DNA from: CAZBDV01 sp964490765
GTDB taxonomy: Bacteria; Cloacimonadota; Cloacimonadia; Cloacimonadales; JAJBBL01
DNA length: 18,779 bases
Reading direction: 5' to 3'
Assembly: GCA_964490765.1 (NCBI GenBank)
Contig: CAZBDV010000040.1
Coordinates: forward strand, 1 to 18,779
The notes under the pieces are model-generated. The model saw only the letters and a list, made by a program, of their open reading frames with translations, made no database searches and was not told where the DNA came from. The position numbers and the translations under genes were made by a program. This document shows, in pieces, positions 15,756 through 18,779 of the stretch (position 1 is its first letter; the number at the start of each line of letters is the position of its first letter).

Positions 15756-18197
15756 CTACTTAACAAACGTACATCTTCCCGTTGCCACAGTCTCCCCGTT
15801 GATCTGCAGCCTGTACATATAGAAGCCGGTGGAGACGATACGCTCCTGCTCGTCCCTGCCGTTCCAGAGTACTTCATATTCGCCTTTCTGAACGAAGGCA
15901 TTGAACAGCCGTCTCACAAACTGCCCCTTCAGATTATAGATATCTATCACAGCCTCTCCTTCTACCGGCATGACGAAACTGATCGTCATGCCGACACCTT
16001 CTCCTCTTCCCATACCTTTCATACTAACTACAGGGTTGGGATAGTTATGCAGTTGATAATCGTGGATGGATAGATCGGGGATAGCTTCGTCATAGTTCTC
16101 CACCCCGACATCGGGATTCCATTCGTAAGCTCCCATATCGATGGAGTTGCCGTAGATACGCGGATTCCCCGCCAGGTCATATTCCGGGAACTCGAAGTCG
16201 GGTATATCCAGAGTCCCGGCATTCCTTGCCGGTGAGAACTCCGAGAGCATGTAGGGGTAGTCCCCGTCATAGTCCGGATATACTTCTCCAACCCACAACG
16301 GATCGGCATCGATATTACCCTCACCCCAGTGGAGAACGGTATTCGGGTTAGAGTAATATAGTATATCATCCTGACCACCCTGAATCAATGAATGGGATAT
16401 ATGAATATTGGAAGTGTTATGTAGAGGATTTACTATGGAGACATTGTAAGGAGAATTACCGTAAACGATAGAGTTGATCAACTCGAACTCCATACCCCCT
16501 CCGAATTTAATACCACTTCCACTAACTGTAGTTGCATAATTGTTTCCTACTGTTGCATTAACTACTCGAACCTGACCTATAGGGGCACCAAAACTCAAGT
16601 GAGAAAATGGCGGGTTTCCCCAAACAGGATCTATGTTATCAATGATACAGTCAGTTATCAAGGTATTTACTAAAGTGGCATTTATTGGTATGGTTTCGAT
16701 TGTATCAACAGTCATGATTAATAATCCACCCCCTTCTCCACCAGTATAACTCTCATACCAAGGTCCAGGCAAGATATTGTGTATCCACAAATTTTCTGCA
16801 TATATGTTTTGATGACTACCCCAGCCACTGCCTATATGTAATGCATCTTTACCACTGCAGTTGCCTATACGAATATTTTTCATCGTGATGTCGGTACTAT
16901 GATAGATCATTACAACTTCACGGCCGAATTCTATACCGGGATAATTTCCTGTATGACAATTGTAGATATCGAGGTTCTCAAAAGTAAGTGCGGAGTTAAA
17001 ATAAAGATGTATTGCACCACTACCCCAGTCATCCATTGGATTACCACCATTGGCGAAAGTGAAATTCCTGATCACATAGTTTGTAATAAAGTTGCTTTGA
17101 TCATCTCCGGGATAGTGATCAGTGTCCATATTAAAACCATATATAGCGAGTGTTTCTCTCTCAAGATCTAAAATTGTCGTCTCTTTACTTGCACCTGAGA
17201 TACGGATATGGTTTCTTGGTACTATTGGGAACTTCTGGTTATTAGCTGAACGAGTGTATATGCCTTCCGATACATGCACCGTCCTCTGCTGCAAACTGTC
17301 GGGAAGAATCTTGATCATTGCCATGGCTATGGTTTGCAAAGGATCTTCGGGGGATAGACCGCTGTTTGTATCACAGCCATCAGGGCTGACATAAAGATCA
17401 GCAGGAACAGGTACTATCTTTCCGTGATTAACCACTAATTCTAATTCTTGTGGCACTACATGGCGATAACCAACGAAATACCGATCGGGATACCGGACAG
17501 TCAGGGTATCGATAACGACGGTTGGTTGGTTTATTTCACCCAAGTATATATCCGTACCTCTGCCGCCATAGTTTAGATATATGCTGTTTAATGAGTCTGA
17601 GCAGAATTCGAAAACAGCATTTAAGCCATATGAGCATATACCGCCATGTTGTGTCGCATGGTTATGACTGATGATATTACCTTGCAGCAATGGATTGCCA
17701 CTGGTTATAAGAAAAATGCCGCCACCCCTGTCGGCTCGATTGTGTTTTATATGGCAATTACTGATGGTTGGCGAAGCGTGACGTATATATATCCCACCTC
17801 CGCTTCTGTTTCTTGGTATCCCGGGATGAAAGCTGCCAAATCCATTTCTGACAGTAAAACCGTTAAGAACAGCATCTCTTGTTTCGTTAGTACGGAAGTT
17901 AACGACTGTTCCTTCCCGGTTACCATCAATGACAGTATTGGCTATATAGCTCTCATCGTACTGATCACCGTCATAGAGGCTGGTGATAGTGATGTTCTTG
18001 CCGGAATAATTTATCCTTTCGTAATATACCCCCGGATAGACTAAGAGGGTATCGCCATCCTGGGCTGCTGTGATACCTTCCGATATCGTCGTAAAATCTC
18101 CCGTACCGTCCTGTTTGATCTCCCAGGTTTCGGATATCAGGTCAGAAAATGCCAGTAAAATACAAATTGTTATTGTAATTATCATTACTCGTTTCAT
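15756..18197 (-). CDS. Secreted right-handed beta-helix protein with DUF1565-like segment and sorting domain
   Basis: About 813 aa. I place the start at ATG 18197: on the minus strand GGGAG lies just before it and overlaps the alternative ATG at 18209. A signal peptide (MKRVMIITITICILLAF) comes first. A first beta-helix unit follows, opening with GDFTTISEGITAAQDGDTLL and with short turns such as SGGGIYIRHASPTISNCHI. A second unit begins with LYVSPDGCDTNSGLSPEDP, the DUF1565 hallmark, and continues through polar parallel-helix repeats to about 670. The C-terminal FlgD-like sorting domain has NYPNP, IYNLKGQFVRRLF, VLWNGRDEQ and the end CTFVK. Pectin-lyase-type folds often bind or cleave polysaccharide, but no catalytic site can be named. 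A surface or extracellular protein is likely. Confidence 0.88.
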   Translation of the reverse strand: MKRVMIITITICILLAFSDLISETWEIKQDGTGDFTTISEGITAAQDGDTLLVYPGVYYERINYSGKNITITSLYDGDQYDESYIANTVIDGNREGTVVNFRTNETRDAVLNGFTVRNGFGSFHPGIPRNRSGGGIYIRHASPTISNCHIKHNRADRGGGIFLITSGNPLLQGNIISHNHATQHGGICSYGLNAVFEFCSDSLNSIYLNYGGRGTDIYLGEINQPTVVIDTLTVRYPDRYFVGYRHVVPQELELVVNHGKIVPVPADLYVSPDGCDTNSGLSPEDPLQTIAMAMIKILPDSLQQRTVHVSEGIYTRSANNQKFPIVPRNHIRISGASKETTILDLERETLAIYGFNMDTDHYPGDDQSNFITNYVIRNFTFANGGNPMDDWGSGAIHLYFNSALTFENLDIYNCHTGNYPGIEFGREVVMIYHSTDITMKNIRIGNCSGKDALHIGSGWGSHQNIYAENLWIHNILPGPWYESYTGGEGGGLLIMTVDTIETIPINATLVNTLITDCIIDNIDPVWGNPPFSHLSFGAPIGQVRVVNATVGNNYATTVSGSGIKFGGGMEFELINSIVYGNSPYNVSIVNPLHNTSNIHISHSLIQGGQDDILYYSNPNTVLHWGEGNIDADPLWVGEVYPDYDGDYPYMLSEFSPARNAGTLDIPDFEFPEYDLAGNPRIYGNSIDMGAYEWNPDVGVENYDEAIPDLSIHDYQLHNYPNPVVSMKGMGRGEGVGMTISFVMPVEGEAVIDIYNLKGQFVRRLFNAFVQKGEYEVLWNGRDEQERIVSTGFYMYRLQINGETVATGRCTFVK

Positions 18198-18239
18198 GTA
18201 AGCTCCCATCTAGTTTCATAATAAGTTTATCTTGAATCT

Positions 18240-18358
18240 GCTCTTAGCTCTTAGCTCTTTGCCCTATGCTCTTAGCCCTAAGCCCTTAGCTCTATGCTCT
18301 AAGCTCTTTGCCCTATGCCCTTCGCTCTTCGCCCTTCGCTCTATGCTCTTCGCTCTCT
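18240..18358. repeat. In-register heptanucleotide tandem array, 17 units
   Basis: Seventeen consecutive 7-base units start at 18240, 18247 and so on to 18352, with no register slip. A diverged eighteenth (GCTACCT, 18359-18365) overlaps the stop codon of the flanking gene. Consensus on the plus strand is GCYCTWN. Positions 1, 2, 4 and 5 are constant in all 17 units; position 3 is C or T, and positions 6 and 7 vary among A, T and C. Units 3-4 (GCTCTTTGCCCTAT) recur as units 10-11, 49 bases later, and units 7-8 resemble 14-15, hinting at a seven-unit higher-order repeat. The array fills most of the gap between two minus-strand secreted-protein genes. Confidence 0.95.
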
Positions 18359-18359
18359 G

Positions 18360-18779
18360 CTACCTGATCAAGAGCATCTTTCTGGTCAGAATCTGATCTC
18401 CACTCTCCAGGCGATATAGATAGATACCTGAACCGACAGGACGATTCTGCTCATTCAATCCGTTCCAGACGATGGAATGTTTACCGGCTGTTGCAGTGCC
18501 CTTAAAGAGGGTCTTTACCCGCTGGCCGCGAATATTATAGACGGCCAGGGTCACCTCTCTCTCTTCGGCAACATAGAACGGTATCTCGGTAAGGTTAGAA
18601 CGGCTGCCGGAGATGAAACCGACCGGATTGGGATAGTTCTGCGCAAGGGTAATCTCCGGTTCGATAATATTCTCTATCTCATAATCACCGGCACCCAATC
18701 TGACGATAGAGAACTTCTGTCTGCCCGGTTCGAGGATGCGGGGTGAAAACTCACCGCTTTCCAGGTCTTTGACCTCGGG
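18360..18779 (-). CDS. C-terminal part of a secreted protein with sorting domain (runs off the window)
   Basis: The reading frame is open from the TAG stop (18360-18362) to the window edge without a stop, so the start lies outside. A TTG at 18698 is only an internal codon. About 139 residues are visible. Upstream residues read PEVKDLESGEFSPRILEPG and lead into LAQNYPNPVGF and a FlgD-like sorting domain with EIPFYVAEEREVTLAVYNI, RGQRVKTLF, GKHSIVWNGLNEQNRPV and the end KMLLIR. The cargo domain is not visible, so the function is unknown. It is transcribed toward the beta-helix gene with the heptamer array in between. The two could share a transcript or the array could separate them. Confidence 0.88.
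   Translation of the reverse strand, partial: PEVKDLESGEFSPRILEPGRQKFSIVRLGAGDYEIENIIEPEITLAQNYPNPVGFISGSRSNLTEIPFYVAEEREVTLAVYNIRGQRVKTLFKGTATAGKHSIVWNGLNEQNRPVGSGIYLYRLESGDQILTRKMLLIR

Noticed and set aside
15499..16073. Plus-strand ORFs in the gap between the propeller and beta-helix genes
   Set aside because: No ribosome binding site, low-complexity composition, and they run antisense into a well-supported secreted-protein gene.
18240..18358. CRISPR-like array
   Set aside because: Units are 7 bases and contiguous with no spacers, so this is a simple tandem repeat and not CRISPR.
18360..18698. Complete 112-residue gene starting at 18698
   Set aside because: The putative start is a TTG, and the frame stays open through 18779 with matching coding sense, so it is the end of a longer gene.

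Overview
The window looks like chromosomal DNA from a Gram-negative-type bacterium of low to moderate GC. Several secreted proteins end in an NYPNP-type, FlgD-like C-terminal sorting domain of the kind used by type IX secretion systems. This ending, together with DUF1565-like beta-helix and M28 proteins, a GldA/F/G exporter and an LpxH-like enzyme, resembles Candidatus Cloacimonadota (Cloacimonas-like) or a related FCB-superphylum lineage. The assignment is inference from protein style; there is no 16S or ribosomal protein gene here.

Layout. Bases 1-180 hold two tandem tRNA-Glu genes (UUC, cut by the window edge; CUC, complete) and a strong terminator. Bases 411-6103 are a tight plus-strand run: GldA-like ATPase, ABC-2 permease, GldG-like protein, DUF4340 protein, DUF4159 protein and an LpxH-like phosphoesterase. 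All are envelope-related, and the first four are clearly co-translated. An HU-type DNA-binding protein follows at 6297-6575. A non-coding stretch with a potential long hairpin leads into a second plus-strand run (6844-10792): an exported SagB-like nitroreductase, a protein-L-isoaspartate methyltransferase carrying a signal peptide, and a 14-TM protein with a spermidine-synthase-like domain. Next, at 10863-13664, comes a secreted M28 zinc peptidase with a sorting domain.

The right third is on the minus strand. It holds a secreted seven-repeat beta-propeller protein (13714-15363), a secreted beta-helix protein (15756-18197) and the C-terminal end of another sorting-domain protein that runs off the window (18360-18779). 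The gap between the last two is almost filled by an in-register array of 7-bp units (18240-18358).

The most unusual points are three. First, two consecutive genes encode SAM-type Rossmann-fold domains that both appear to lie outside the cytoplasm: the PCMT by its signal peptide, and the SpeE-like domain by positive-inside topology, with its catalytic Asp replaced by Pro. Second, the heptanucleotide array starts exactly at a stop codon. Third, the propeller protein has seven near-identical blades and what looks like an N-terminal closing strand.
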